Below are positions 25,957 to 35,056 of a stretch of DNA of 64,000 nucleotides, in pieces; position 1 is the stretch's first letter, and the number at the start of each line of letters is the position of its first letter. The DNA comes from Qipengyuania profundimaris. Lineage in GTDB: Bacteria > Pseudomonadota > Alphaproteobacteria > Sphingomonadales > Sphingomonadaceae. The notes under the pieces were generated by a model, which was not told the DNA's origin, did no database searches, and saw only the letters and a list, made by a program, of their open reading frames with translations. Both the position numbers and the translations under genes were made by a program. The stretch spans positions 123,131-187,130 of the forward strand of contig NZ_JAVAIM010000001.1 of NCBI RefSeq assembly GCF_030717945.1, given 5' to 3'.

Positions 25957-26765
25957 CAGGCGGCGCTTTCGGCAGGTTGGGCACCGGACGCGCCCGGTAA
26001 GCGGAGATGCGCGATCAGCGTGCGCAATTCCTGTCGCGCGACGAGGTGACTGGTGCCGAGATCGCCGAGGTGCCCTTTGTCGAGCAAGGTCAGACCCGAG
26101 GGGAACAGCTCGCGATAAATCACGCGCTCGGACAATCCTTTCGCGACACGGAAGCCCACACGTTTCGACATCTCGGTCAGCGCCTGTTCGATGCGCGCCA
26201 TGTTGCGCGCCTCGGTATAGCCCGTCCGGTTGCGCACGACGACCCAGTCCATCTCGCGCCGGTTCTGCTCGAGGCCTGCGCGGCTGCGCTTGATCCGCGC
26301 CTCCCAGATCAACTCGGCATAGAAGGACAGTTTCTTGACCTTGAAGCTTTCGCCCTCGACCTGGCCGATGAGGTCGAAATCGACGAAGCTGTCGTTCATC
26401 GGGGTTACGAGCGTGTCGGCCGTAGTGGCGGCATGGCGCGCTAGCGGATCGTCGCGCCCCGGCGTGTCGATGACGACGATGTCGGCGCCGTCGGAATGCT
26501 CGCCGACGAAAGCCTCGAACTGACTCTCGTCCATTCCGTCCACCACATGGCACTCGGCGGTAGGCAACTCGATGCCCCGCCGGGCCATCGTGTCGGCACG
26601 GTTCTCGAAATAGCGGCACATGGTGCGCTGGCGATGGTCGAGATCGAAAGCGACTACGCGGGCCCCGCGAAACGCCAGTGCGACAGCCACATGGACGGCG
26701 GTCGTCGACTTACCCGTACCGCCCTTTTCATTGGCGAAAACAATACGGTGGGGGACGGACGTCAT
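25956..26765 (-). CDS. mipZ: MipZ/ParA-family division-plane ATPase
   Basis: 269-residue deviant Walker ATPase. It starts MTSVPHRIVFANEKGGTGKS with the lysine-bearing P-loop KGGTGKST, then DLDHRQRTMCRYFENR and VVIDTPGRDDPLARHAA. This matches MipZ, which in Caulobacter forms bipolar gradients that inhibit FtsZ away from midcell; general ParA function is less likely. ATG 26765 is preferred to the upstream open frame. It heads a tight operon with a membrane J-domain protein and a phosphohexomutase. Confidence 0.88.
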   Translation of the reverse strand: MTSVPHRIVFANEKGGTGKSTTAVHVAVALAFRGARVVAFDLDHRQRTMCRYFENRADTMARRGIELPTAECHVVDGMDESQFEAFVGEHSDGADIVVIDTPGRDDPLARHAATTADTLVTPMNDSFVDFDLIGQVEGESFKVKKLSFYAELIWEARIKRSRAGLEQNRREMDWVVVRNRTGYTEARNMARIEQALTEMSKRVGFRVAKGLSERVIYRELFPSGLTLLDKGHLGDLGTSHLVARQELRTLIAHLRLPGASGAQPAESAA

Positions 26766-26988
26766 CGAGCGAGAATACCTGTAAAACGAGTTATCGCCCT
26801 TTCCCCTATCCAACCCGCCGCCGGGCCGCAACGCACCGAAGCTGGCCGACCGAGGAATAATCGGGATTTGGCGTTGCTATACAAGCCTTCTGCATAAGTC
26901 TGGCGTATCTCGAGCATCAGGGGCGCAATGGATCGGTGGTCGCGGCAAGAGCCGGCTGCCGTAAAGTTGGAATGGGGGATACCTTACA

Positions 26989-27762
26989 ATGAACAAGTTC
27001 GCAGTGGCGGCGCTGGCCGTGGTCGCGTCCTTCAGCATGGCAGCCGAGCCGGTCAATGCGCAGGGCCGCTCGTCCGGCCGCAAGGCGCAGGATCGCGCCA
27101 CGATGGAAATTCCGCGTTGCACGCGCAACCTGGGCACTGTCGCAATCGTCGAGCCCGACAATCAATGGTGGCGCGAGTTCAATCTCGGCAGCCCCGAAGC
27201 GATCATCCGCGTATTCGTGCAGCGATCTGGCTGCTTCACGCTCGTCAATCGCGGTCGGTCCATGCAGAGCCGCGCGATGGAGCGAGCGCTGGCCGACCAG
27301 GGCGAGTTGCAGGAAGGCTCGAACCTCGGTCGCGGCCAGGTGAAGGCAGCCGATTACTTCCTCCAGCCCGACATCGTCTCGGCCAATTCGAACTCCGGCG
27401 GTGGCGGCGGCGTGCTTGGCGGCGTCGTTGGCGGCCTATTCGGCCGCACCGCAGGCGCGCTGGCCGGTGGGATCCGAGTCAAGAAGGGCGAGGCCAATGT
27501 TACGCTCTCGATCGTCAACGCGCGCACCACAGTGGAGGAAGCGCTGGTCGAAGGCTATTTCCGTAAGAAGGACCTCGGCTGGGCAGCCGGCGGCGGCCTG
27601 TTTGGTGGCGGCGGCGGGGCTGCGGGAGGCTTCGGCAGCTATGAGAACACGGCGATCGGACAGATCATCGTGCTCGCCTATCTCAACGCCTATAGCGACC
27701 TCGTCTACCAGTTGGGCGGCTTGCCGGAAGATGCGGCCGCAGCGGCGCCGGAAGCCCGCTAG
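26989..27762 (+). CDS. CsgG/HfaB-like exported protein
   Basis: 257 residues with a Sec signal (ALAVVASFSMAAEPVNAQ) and no lipobox. The core (TVAIVEPDNQWW, FVQRSGCFTLVNRG, DYFLQPDIVSANSNSGG, EANVTLSIVNARTTVEEALVEGYFRKK) matches CsgG-family proteins. Two Gly-rich segments (about 138-162 and 196-217) interrupt it. CsgG proteins form outer-membrane pores or holdfast-type anchors, but without a lipidation Cys the role here is unclear. GGGGGA lies 10 bases before the ATG. It is divergent from mipZ across 223 bases. Confidence 0.78.
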   Translation: MNKFAVAALAVVASFSMAAEPVNAQGRSSGRKAQDRATMEIPRCTRNLGTVAIVEPDNQWWREFNLGSPEAIIRVFVQRSGCFTLVNRGRSMQSRAMERALADQGELQEGSNLGRGQVKAADYFLQPDIVSANSNSGGGGGVLGGVVGGLFGRTAGALAGGIRVKKGEANVTLSIVNARTTVEEALVEGYFRKKDLGWAAGGGLFGGGGGAAGGFGSYENTAIGQIIVLAYLNAYSDLVYQLGGLPEDAAAAAPEAR

Positions 27763-27852
27763 TCCGATAGCCCAACACGCGATAGAGGGGCGGTGCGGCT
27801 ACGGTCGCGCCGCCCTTTCTTTATCCGCTGCCTATCCGCCGGAGAAATTGCC

Positions 27853-28701
27853 TTGGATACCATCACGACGCTCGCCGAGCTACGCCCCGCGACCGATACA
27901 CTGCGAAGCGAGGGCACGCTGGCGCTGGTGCCTACGATGGGCGCGCTCCACGAAGGCCACCTCACTCTGGTGCGCGCGGCGAAAGCGGCAGCCGACCATG
28001 TGGCGGTATCGATCTTCGTCAATCCGCGGCAGTTCGGCGAAGGCGAGGATCTGGACGCCTATCCGCGCCAGCTCGCCCGGGATTCCGAACTGCTCGAACA
28101 CGAGGGCGTGGCGCTGCTGTGGGCGCCGCCTCCCAGTGAAGTCTATCCGCCGGGCTATGCGACCAATATCTCGGTGGCGGGCGTCAGCGAAGGGCTGTGC
28201 GGTGGCAGCCGCCCGGGCCATTTCGACGGTGTGGCGACCGTGGTCTGCAAGCTGTTCAACCAAGTCCGGCCCGACATGGCGTTCTTCGGCGAAAAAGATT
28301 GGCAGCAACTGGCCGTGATCCGGCGAATGGCGCGCGACCTCGACCTCGTCCGCCCGCATGTCGATGCGATTCATGGCGTTGCCATCGTACGCGAGAGCGA
28401 CGGGCTCGCGATGAGCAGCCGCAATGCCTATCTTTCGGCGGAACAGCGGGCGGCCGCTGCGGCCCTGCCCAGAGCGATGCGAGATGCGATTGCCGTCTTG
28501 GCGGAGGGTGGGGATCCCGAAAGACCGCTCGGCAATCTGCGCGAAGTGCTGAACGTATCCGGCTTCGATTCGGTGGACTATGCCGAGCTACGCGATGCGG
28601 AGAGCCTGGGCCCGCTGGACAGCGACAATGGCAATGCCCGGCTGTTCGTCGCGGCCCGTATCGGCGGCACGCGACTGATCGACAATATGGCGGTGGAATG
28701 A
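27853..28701 (+). CDS. panC: Pantoate--beta-alanine ligase
   Basis: ATP-dependent condensation of pantoate and beta-alanine to pantothenate, the coenzyme A precursor. 282 residues. It shows the nucleotidyl-transferase signature VPTMGALHEGHLTLVR, FGEKDWQQLAVIRRM and the KMSKS-like MSSRNAYLS. The frame is open from 27793, but the TTG at 27853, nine bases after GGAG, gives the normal family N-terminus. No panB or panD is adjacent. Confidence 0.93.
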   Translation: MDTITTLAELRPATDTLRSEGTLALVPTMGALHEGHLTLVRAAKAAADHVAVSIFVNPRQFGEGEDLDAYPRQLARDSELLEHEGVALLWAPPPSEVYPPGYATNISVAGVSEGLCGGSRPGHFDGVATVVCKLFNQVRPDMAFFGEKDWQQLAVIRRMARDLDLVRPHVDAIHGVAIVRESDGLAMSSRNAYLSAEQRAAAAALPRAMRDAIAVLAEGGDPERPLGNLREVLNVSGFDSVDYAELRDAESLGPLDSDNGNARLFVAARIGGTRLIDNMAVE

Positions 28702-28709
28702 GGAGAACT

Positions 28710-28783
28710 TGGAGCGGGTAAGGGGAATCGAACCCCTCTAGCCAGCTTGGAAGGCTGGAGCATTACCACTATGCTATACCCGC
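28710..28783 (-). tRNA. tRNA-Gly (anticodon TCC)
   Basis: 74-nt tRNA with a 7-bp acceptor stem (GCGGGTA/TACCCGC), anticodon stem CCAGC/GCTGG enclosing CTTCCAA, so anticodon TCC, and the T-loop GTTCGATTCC. The 3' CCA is encoded. It is convergent with panC, whose stop is nine bases away. Confidence 0.97.
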
Positions 28784-28870
28784 CCGACCTCGGTGCGCAT
28801 GACCTGTGCGACAACAGCGCCCTTGCCACTGCTTCGGGCCTTTCGTCAACAAGGCTTCTTCGTCGGACTG

Positions 28871-29503
28871 CTATTGTGGAGAGTTGTCCGCCTCGGCGGT
28901 CTCGGCTTCCAGTTCACCGGCCAGCGATTCCGCAATAGTCGGCTCTTCCGGTGCGGCAGACGTTTCCTGGCCATCGGGCGCGGCGACGTAAATTTCGACG
29001 CGCCGGTTTCGGCGACGCCCCTCTTCGTTGGGAGTTCCATCCGGCAGCGCGTTCGGAGCTACGGGATTCTGCTCGCCGAACGCGATAATCTCGATCCGGT
29101 CTTCAGCCACACCGCCATCGATCAGGAACGCCGCAATCGCTTCGGCTCGCTCCTGCGAAGCAGTCATGTTCGCCTCGTCGCTGCCACCTGCGTCCGAATG
29201 CCCGCGCAGGACGATTTCCCCGCCTTGCGCGATCTGGGGCGAGCGAAGGATGGTGGCGAGTTCGGCCCGGGCCGCTTCGGTCAGCTCGGCTCCGTCCGGG
29301 AAGGCGATCGTCGTCTCGAGCGGGGCGATGAGCGGCGCTGACTCGGCACCCTCGCCGGTTTCGCCATCGGTAAAGATGGAGCGCGGTTCGTCGCTCGGTT
29401 GCGGCGGCGGGGGCGGTTCGCTTTCACGGTCGCCGCACGCGACAAGCAGAGCCGAGCCGGCGGCCAGCGAAAACATTGCTTTAAGAGTAATGATTGGCCT
29501 CAC
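28871..29503 (-). CDS. OmpA-family lipoprotein
   Basis: 210 residues. The signal peptide ends in a lipobox (LLVAC), followed by a proline-rich linker. The OmpA-like peptidoglycan-binding domain covers about 70-180, with IAFPDGAEL, LRGHSDAGGSDEANMTASQERA and RRRNRRVEIYV. An acidic tail follows. Its ATG overlaps the stop of the upstream antiporter by four bases, so expression is probably coupled. Outer-membrane or periplasmic tethering to peptidoglycan is inferred from the domain. Confidence 0.88.
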   Translation of the reverse strand: MRPIITLKAMFSLAAGSALLVACGDRESEPPPPPQPSDEPRSIFTDGETGEGAESAPLIAPLETTIAFPDGAELTEAARAELATILRSPQIAQGGEIVLRGHSDAGGSDEANMTASQERAEAIAAFLIDGGVAEDRIEIIAFGEQNPVAPNALPDGTPNEEGRRRNRRVEIYVAAPDGQETSAAPEEPTIAESLAGELEAETAEADNSPQ

Positions 29504-31365
29504 GCCGGTGCCTCCTTGCCACCTTCACGCGGCTTCTTCTTGCTTGCACGTTTCGCCGCGACGCCCTCCGGGCTGCGCTCCTGCGGCGGGGAGAAACTGA
29601 TGATAGTATCGCCGGCGCGCGGTTCGGGGCGCGCGGCATGGGTGAAGAAACGGATCGTCCCGTTCTCCCGCATCAACAGCAGCATATTGGCCGCTTCGGG
29701 CAACCGCTCTTGAGCTGCCTCGAAATCGAATTCGTCGGACAACTTGGTCTTGCGGAAGACCCAGCCCTGCGCCTGCCGTTCGTTTACGTCCTCGACGCCG
29801 AAACCGGATTCGAACAGCGCGCGCCCGCGCAGACCGATCGGGAGCGCGTGCTTGTCGTCCTCGTCGGCGGATTCGCCGAGCTGGAAGACCTTGTCGCGCC
29901 CGATTTCATGCGCGAATTCGTTGCAAACGAGCGTGTTGTACGCCTCGTTCTCGGTGGCCGCGACGAGGTTCTGGTAAGGTGCCAGCTCGAGATTGTGCTC
30001 GGTCGCCTCGTTCAGGATTTCACCGTGATAGAACGGCAGGCCTTTCTGGCGGGCGAGGCCCAGCCGCTGCCAGCTGGCGTCGACCACCAGCACCGGCGCC
30101 TTCAGATCGCGGATCTGTTCGGCCAGCGCGATCGTCCATGGCGTGCTGCCGACGAACAGGATGCCGGGGCGGCTTGCTCCCTTCACGTTGAGCCATCGCG
30201 CAACGATGTCGACGGTGAAGCCATGCGCCACGATTGTTACCACGACGACGGCGAAACTCAGCCCGATTAGCAAATTCCCGTCGCTGAAGCCCAGTTCAGA
30301 AAGGCGCAGCGCGAACAGGCCGGAGATGGCGACCAGCACGATCCCGCGCGGTGCGATCCAGGCGAGGAAGAGGCGCTCGTTCCAGGGGATCGAGCTGCCG
30401 AGCAGGCTCAGAATGATCGTCGCCGGGCGCACGACGAAGAGCAGCGCCAGCAGGAACAGACCGATCGACCAGTTGAAATAGCGGACATCGGCCGGCTCCA
30501 GCGAGGCCGAGAGCAGGATGAATATGCCCGACACCAGCAGGACCGCGACATTTTCCTTGAAGGGATGAATGCTGCGTAGGCTGGAGACGTTCATATTTGC
30601 CAGGGCAACGCCCATGACAGTAACGGCGACGAGGCCGGCCTCATGCTCGATCAGGTTCGAGATCACGAAGACGCAAATTACCGTGGTCAGAAGCACGGGC
30701 ACCTTGAGATATTCCGGAACTGCCCCGCGCGGGAAGGCCCAGGCGATGGCTACGGCCGCAACATAGCCGATGAGCCCTGCGATGATGGCTGCGATGATGA
30801 GCGGCGGCACGACTTCGAAAAGGCTGGCGCCCGGCGACTCGGCGACCTTGCGGAAGTATTCGTAAGCGATCACGGCACAGAGCGCGCCGGTGGGATCGTT
30901 GACGATCGCCTCCCATTTGAGGATCGATGCGGGGCGCGACTTAATCGAACTTTGCCGGAGTAGCGGAATGACCACTGTCGGGCCGGTAACCACCAGGATA
31001 CCGCCGAACAGGATTGCGACTTCGGGAGCGAGTCCGGCGATATAAATGCCGGCCAATGCGCCGAAGAGCCAGCCGAGAATGACGCCGATTGTCGCAAGCC
31101 GGATAACGGCGCTGCCAGTATGGCGGAGCTCTCGGAAATCGAGGCTCAGCCCGCCTTCGAACAGGATGAGGGCGACACCGATAGCGACCATCGGTTCAAG
31201 CAGGCTGCCAAAAGCATGTTCTGGATCGAATACCCCCAAAACCGGCCCGGCAAGAAAACCTGCGGCGAGCATGAGGACGATGGCCGGCCAGCCGGTCCGC
31301 CAGGCAAGCCATTGGGCGCCAATGCCCAGTATGCCGACCATCGCAATGACTAGTGTCTGTTCCAT
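29500..31365 (-). CDS. CPA1-type cation:proton antiporter with TrkA-N-like cytosolic domain
   Basis: 621 residues. About 12 membrane helices span residues 5-390, with the ion-site pair in EAIVNDPTGAL (helix 5, Asn-Asp) and the loop IAPRGIVLVAISGLF near residue 335, both typical of Na+(K+)/H+ antiporters. The C-terminal part (about 400-600) starts GILFVGSTPWTIALAEQI, an RCK/TrkA-N-like nucleotide-binding fold, and ends in a basic Lys/Arg-rich tail. The ion is not certain. The coupled OmpA-like lipoprotein downstream is an unusual partner. Confidence 0.9.
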   Translation of the reverse strand: MEQTLVIAMVGILGIGAQWLAWRTGWPAIVLMLAAGFLAGPVLGVFDPEHAFGSLLEPMVAIGVALILFEGGLSLDFRELRHTGSAVIRLATIGVILGWLFGALAGIYIAGLAPEVAILFGGILVVTGPTVVIPLLRQSSIKSRPASILKWEAIVNDPTGALCAVIAYEYFRKVAESPGASLFEVVPPLIIAAIIAGLIGYVAAVAIAWAFPRGAVPEYLKVPVLLTTVICVFVISNLIEHEAGLVAVTVMGVALANMNVSSLRSIHPFKENVAVLLVSGIFILLSASLEPADVRYFNWSIGLFLLALLFVVRPATIILSLLGSSIPWNERLFLAWIAPRGIVLVAISGLFALRLSELGFSDGNLLIGLSFAVVVVTIVAHGFTVDIVARWLNVKGASRPGILFVGSTPWTIALAEQIRDLKAPVLVVDASWQRLGLARQKGLPFYHGEILNEATEHNLELAPYQNLVAATENEAYNTLVCNEFAHEIGRDKVFQLGESADEDDKHALPIGLRGRALFESGFGVEDVNERQAQGWVFRKTKLSDEFDFEAAQERLPEAANMLLLMRENGTIRFFTHAARPEPRAGDTIISFSPPQERSPEGVAAKRASKKKPREGGKEAPA

Positions 31366-31463
31366 GCCCCTCGCATTTATGGCTGAGCCTGCGACAGGAC
31401 TTCGCAGGTGTGTTCCTACGTCAATGCCCTAAGCCGAGGATATTTCCAAATTTCCAGCGAGGA

Positions 31464-31994
31464 TTAGTCGCCTTCGAAATCCATGAGGGCGCGGACGGCC
31501 ACGTTCTCTGCCAGCAGTCTGCTGCTGCCGCCCAAATCGGGCAGATCGATCACGAATGCCGCGGTGGTCACCGTAGCCCCCGCCTCGCGCAAAAGCTTCG
31601 TCGCGGCCCGGGCAGTCCCGCCGGTCGCCAAGAGGTCATCGACAATCGCAACGGATGGCCCGTCGCTCACAGATTGGGGATCGAGTTCGAGCCGATCCAT
31701 TCCGTATTCGAGCTCGTAATCGACACCGATAACCTCGCAAGGAAGTTTCCCGGGCTTGCGGATCGGCAGGAAGGGCAGGCCGAGGCGCGCTGCCACTGCC
31801 GCGCCAAAAATAAAACCTCGCGCCTCCATGCCCGCGACCGCCTCGCTGCCCTCCACCTGTTCGGCCAGCCAGTCTACCGACGCGGAAAAACCCGGCCCGT
31901 GGCCGATGAGGGTCGTTATGTCGCGGAACTGGATGCCCTGCTTGGGAAAATCCGGAATGGTGCGCACCAGTGCTTTCAACTCTGTCGGAGTCAT
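31464..31994 (-). CDS. apt: Adenine phosphoribosyltransferase
   Basis: Purine salvage enzyme that joins adenine and PRPP to give AMP. 176 residues, normal length. It has the core FPKQGIQFRDITTLI, GMEARGFIFGAAVAARLG and the PRPP loop VAIVDDLLATGGTARAA. It lies downstream of petABC on the same strand but beyond a hairpin, so it may be partly or wholly independent of that operon. Confidence 0.97.
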   Translation of the reverse strand: MTPTELKALVRTIPDFPKQGIQFRDITTLIGHGPGFSASVDWLAEQVEGSEAVAGMEARGFIFGAAVAARLGLPFLPIRKPGKLPCEVIGVDYELEYGMDRLELDPQSVSDGPSVAIVDDLLATGGTARAATKLLREAGATVTTAAFVIDLPDLGGSSRLLAENVAVRALMDFEGD

Positions 31995-32006
31995 CTGCTC
32001 TCTCCC

Positions 32007-32048
32007 AAAACCGAAAGCGCCCCTCGCATCCGGTGGATGGAGGGGCGC
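32007..32048 (-). terminator. Terminator downstream of petC
   Basis: GCGCCCCTC (32017-32025) pairs with GAGGGGCGC (32040-32048), and inside it CATCC pairs with GGATG around a GGT loop, giving about 14 pairs with one bulge. Minus-strand transcription then meets TTTCGGTTTT. The hairpin is strong and the U tract interrupted, so some read-through to apt is possible. Confidence 0.75.
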
Positions 32049-32081
32049 CCGTTGTTGCGATATTCGCGATGATTTGTCGGC

Positions 32082-32933
32082 CTACTTCTTCTTCGGCTTC
32101 ACCGCGGCCCAGATCTGGTTCTTCGACAGATAAGCCAGCACAGTGGCGAACAGAAGGAAGATCAGCACCGGCCAGCCGGTCTGCTTGCGCTGCACCAGCG
32201 TAGGCTCAGCCGTCCACGTCAGGAAGGCCGCGACGTCCTTCGACATCTGCTCGATGGTCGCTTCGGTGCCGTCGTCATAGGTCACCTGCCCGTCCATCGA
32301 TAGCGGCGGCGCCATGGCTAGATTGAGATTCGGGAAATACGGGTTGTGGTAAAGGCCCGGGCCGGGTGCGGCCTCTGGATGCTCGGCAAGGAGCTCTGCG
32401 CTCGGCTCCTGATAGCCCGAAAGCAGCGATGCGACGTAATTGGTGCCATCTCCACGCGCCTTGGTGATCAGCGAGAGATCGGGCGGAATAGCGTTGTTAT
32501 TCGCCGCTGCAGCGGCAACCGCATTGGGATAGGGCGACGGGAAATAGTCGGTCGGCAAGCCCGGACGCGTCGTGGCCTCACCAGTCACAGGATCGATTCC
32601 CGGGACCTGCTTGGCGGCGGCATAAGCTTTCACCTGGCCTTCATCGTAACCAATCTGCGAAAGGTTGCGGAACGCGACAAATTTGAGGCTATGGCAGGCC
32701 GAACAGACCTCGTCATAGACCTTCAGGCCGCGTTGCAGCTGCTGCACGTCCCACTTGCCGGCAGGACCGTCGAAGGAAAAGGCGAAGTCGCGCGGTTCCT
32801 CGTAGGGAAGGTGCGGGGCCGTCTCTTCGGTCAGGAAGGCGAAAGCGCCAACGACGAAAGAATAGAGCGCGACAAGGGCGAAGCCGAGCCCCGCGAGAAT
32901 GGCAACGAGGCGGATGCTGAGAAGCTTGGTCAT
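32082..32933 (-). CDS. petC: Cytochrome c1 (bc1 complex)
   Basis: Haem-bearing subunit that passes electrons from the Rieske protein to cytochrome c. 283 residues with an N-terminal membrane/signal helix (LVAILAGLGFALVALYSFVV), the haem-binding CSACH (VCSACHSLKFVAFRNLSQIG), a probable axial Met in LAMAPPLSMDGQV, and a C-terminal membrane anchor (WPVLIFLLFATVLAYLSKNQIW). Third gene of petABC, 19 bases after petB. Confidence 0.96.
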   Translation of the reverse strand: MTKLLSIRLVAILAGLGFALVALYSFVVGAFAFLTEETAPHLPYEEPRDFAFSFDGPAGKWDVQQLQRGLKVYDEVCSACHSLKFVAFRNLSQIGYDEGQVKAYAAAKQVPGIDPVTGEATTRPGLPTDYFPSPYPNAVAAAAANNNAIPPDLSLITKARGDGTNYVASLLSGYQEPSAELLAEHPEAAPGPGLYHNPYFPNLNLAMAPPLSMDGQVTYDDGTEATIEQMSKDVAAFLTWTAEPTLVQRKQTGWPVLIFLLFATVLAYLSKNQIWAAVKPKKK

Positions 32934-32952
32934 GTCTTTTCTCGTTACTCGC

Positions 32953-34248
32953 TTAGACGGCCGGCGAAGCGTTTTCGCCGAGCACTGCCTTCTTGTCCGA
33001 TCCCAGCACGGCTTCGGTGATGGAATAGGGCAGCGGTTCGGGCTTCTCGATCTGGCCGACGATCGGCAGGATCACGAGGAAGTGAAGGAAATAATACGCC
33101 GTCGCCAGCTGGCTGAGCATGACATAGGGCTCTTCCGCCGGCGCACCGCCGCAGATGAACAGGACGATCATCGCCGGGATCAGGCCGAACCAGAAGAACT
33201 TGCGGAACAGCGGGCGATAGTGGCCGCTGCGCACCGGCGACCGGTCGAGCCACGGCAGGATGAACCACAGCAGGATCGAGCCGAACATCGCGATCACGCC
33301 AAGCAGCTTCGCCGGAATGAACAGGAAGTCGACCGTGAAGGCGCGCAGGATCGCGTAGAACGGCCAGAAGTACCATTCCGGGACGATATGCGCCGGGGTC
33401 GAGAGCGGGTTTGCTTCGATGTAATTGTCCGGGTGACCGAGCGCGTTCGGGAGGAAGAAGACCATGGTCATGAACAGGATCAGGGCGACACCGAGGCCGA
33501 AGCCGTCCTTCACCGTATAATACGGGTGGAAGGGTAGCGTGTCGCTCTCGCTCTTGATTTCGACGCCGGTCGGGTTCGAGGACCCCGGAATGTGCAGCGC
33601 CCAGATGTGCAGGATGACACAGCCTGCAATCACGAAGGGCAGCAGGAAGTGCAGGCTGAAGAAGCGATTGAGCGCGGCATTGTCGGGCGCGTAACCGCCG
33701 AGCAGCCAGATCTGGATCGGCTCGCCCACCAGCGGGATAGCTCCGAACAGGCCGGTGATGACCTTTGCCCCCCAGAAGCTCATCTGGCCCCAGGGCAGGA
33801 CGTAGCCCATGAATGCGGTCGCCATCATCAGCAGGAAGATCGTGACGCCGAGCAGCCAGATCATTTCGCGGGGGGCTTTGTACGAACTGTAGTAGAAGCC
33901 GCGGAAGATGTGCAGGTAGACGACGATGAAGAAGAAGCTCGCCCCGTTGGCATGGGCATAGCGCATTAGCCAGCCCCAGTTGACGTTGCGCATGATGTGC
34001 TCGGTCGTCGCGAAGGCGACCTGAGCGTTCGCGGCATAATGCATCGCCAGGATGATGCCGGTGACGATCTGCAGCACGAGGAAAAAGCCGGCGAGCACGC
34101 CGAAATTCCAGAAATAGCTGAGATTGCGCGGCACCGGATAGCCCGCACCCACGGCGTTGTAGACAAGGCGCGGCAGCGGCAGCTTCTCGTCGAGGAACTT
34201 GGTGAAGCCGTTGGCCGGCGTATATTCCTTGGCCCAGGGAAAGCTCAT
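32953..34248 (-). CDS. petB: Cytochrome b (bc1 complex)
   Basis: Integral di-haem subunit with the quinol oxidation and reduction sites. 431 residues and eight membrane helices. The paired haem-ligand histidines appear as [23 protein letters not shown] and in the later [16 protein letters not shown]. The quinol-site [13 protein letters not shown] is intact. It is a full-length bacterial-type cytochrome b rather than the split b6/IV form. Middle gene of petABC. Confidence 0.97.
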   Translation of the reverse strand: MSFPWAKEYTPANGFTKFLDEKLPLPRLVYNAVGAGYPVPRNLSYFWNFGVLAGFFLVLQIVTGIILAMHYAANAQVAFATTEHIMRNVNWGWLMRYAHANGASFFFIVVYLHIFRGFYYSSYKAPREMIWLLGVTIFLLMMATAFMGYVLPWGQMSFWGAKVITGLFGAIPLVGEPIQIWLLGGYAPDNAALNRFFSLHFLLPFVIAGCVILHIWALHIPGSSNPTGVEIKSESDTLPFHPYYTVKDGFGLGVALILFMTMVFFLPNALGHPDNYIEANPLSTPAHIVPEWYFWPFYAILRAFTVDFLFIPAKLLGVIAMFGSILLWFILPWLDRSPVRSGHYRPLFRKFFWFGLIPAMIVLFICGGAPAEEPYVMLSQLATAYYFLHFLVILPIVGQIEKPEPLPYSITEAVLGSDKKAVLGENASPAV

Positions 34249-34271
34249 GATCGTATCTCTCGTCTCTTGGC

Positions 34272-34844
34272 TCAGCCGACCTGGATGGTGGTGTCGGAGG
34301 TGAAGGTGTATTCCGGCACTTCGAGATTGGTCGGAGCCGGCCCCTTACGAATGCGTCCGGCAGTGTCGTAGTGCGATCCGTGGCAGGGGCAGAAGTATCC
34401 GCCGAACTCGCCCTTGACCTCGCCTTCGGCGGCACCCAGCGGAACGCAGCCGAGGTGGGTGCACACACCCATGGTCACGAGCATGTCCTCGTGCCCTTCC
34501 TCCGTACGCTCGGCGAGCGTCTGCGGATCGCGCAGCGCGCCCACGGGCGTGGCGTTCGCTGCCTGGACTTCGGCGGGCGTCAGGCGGCGCACGAATAGCG
34601 GCTGTTTGCGGAACACGGCCTTGATCGCCTGCCCCGGCTGGATCGCCGAGACGTCGACCTCGGTCGTGCTCGCGGCGAGCACGTCTTTCGACGGCGCCAT
34701 CTGGCTGATCAGCGGATAAAGCACCGCCAGACCGCCGACGCCGGCGGCGCTCACAGCAGCGATGTCGATGAAATCGCGGCGGCGGATGCCGTCGCCGGGT
34801 TCGCCTGCGGTTTCGGGTGTTGCGGTTGCAGCCGTGTCTGCCAT
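34272..34844 (-). CDS. petA: Ubiquinol-cytochrome c reductase iron-sulfur (Rieske) subunit
   Basis: Rieske [2Fe-2S] protein of complex III. 190 residues. An [18 protein letters not shown] segment serves as Tat-type signal and membrane anchor. The cluster motifs are CTHLGC (near 130) and CPCHGS (near 153). The frame is open to 34976, but [14 protein letters not shown] from 34844 fits the family. First gene of petABC. The 212 bases upstream (34845-35056) should hold its promoter; I could not identify it by eye. Confidence 0.96.
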   Translation of the reverse strand: MADTAATATPETAGEPGDGIRRRDFIDIAAVSAAGVGGLAVLYPLISQMAPSKDVLAASTTEVDVSAIQPGQAIKAVFRKQPLFVRRLTPAEVQAANATPVGALRDPQTLAERTEEGHEDMLVTMGVCTHLGCVPLGAAEGEVKGEFGGYFCPCHGSHYDTAGRIRKGPAPTNLEVPEYTFTSDTTIQVG

Positions 34845-35056
34845 CAGCGCTATGCCTTGCCTGCCTTGTCGAAGCACCGGCGGGTGGCCCGCACAGTGCG
34901 TTTGCGATTGCTTCCGACCCTGCGAAGGGGCGCTATTGGCACGTCTGCGAGAAACCTGCGCGAAAGCCCCCGGCAAGCCGGTTTGGAGGGGCCTCTAGCG
35001 GGTCAACGCCCCCTTGCCAACCGCGATTTTGGCAAGCTTTGTGGCATGGGGTGCAA

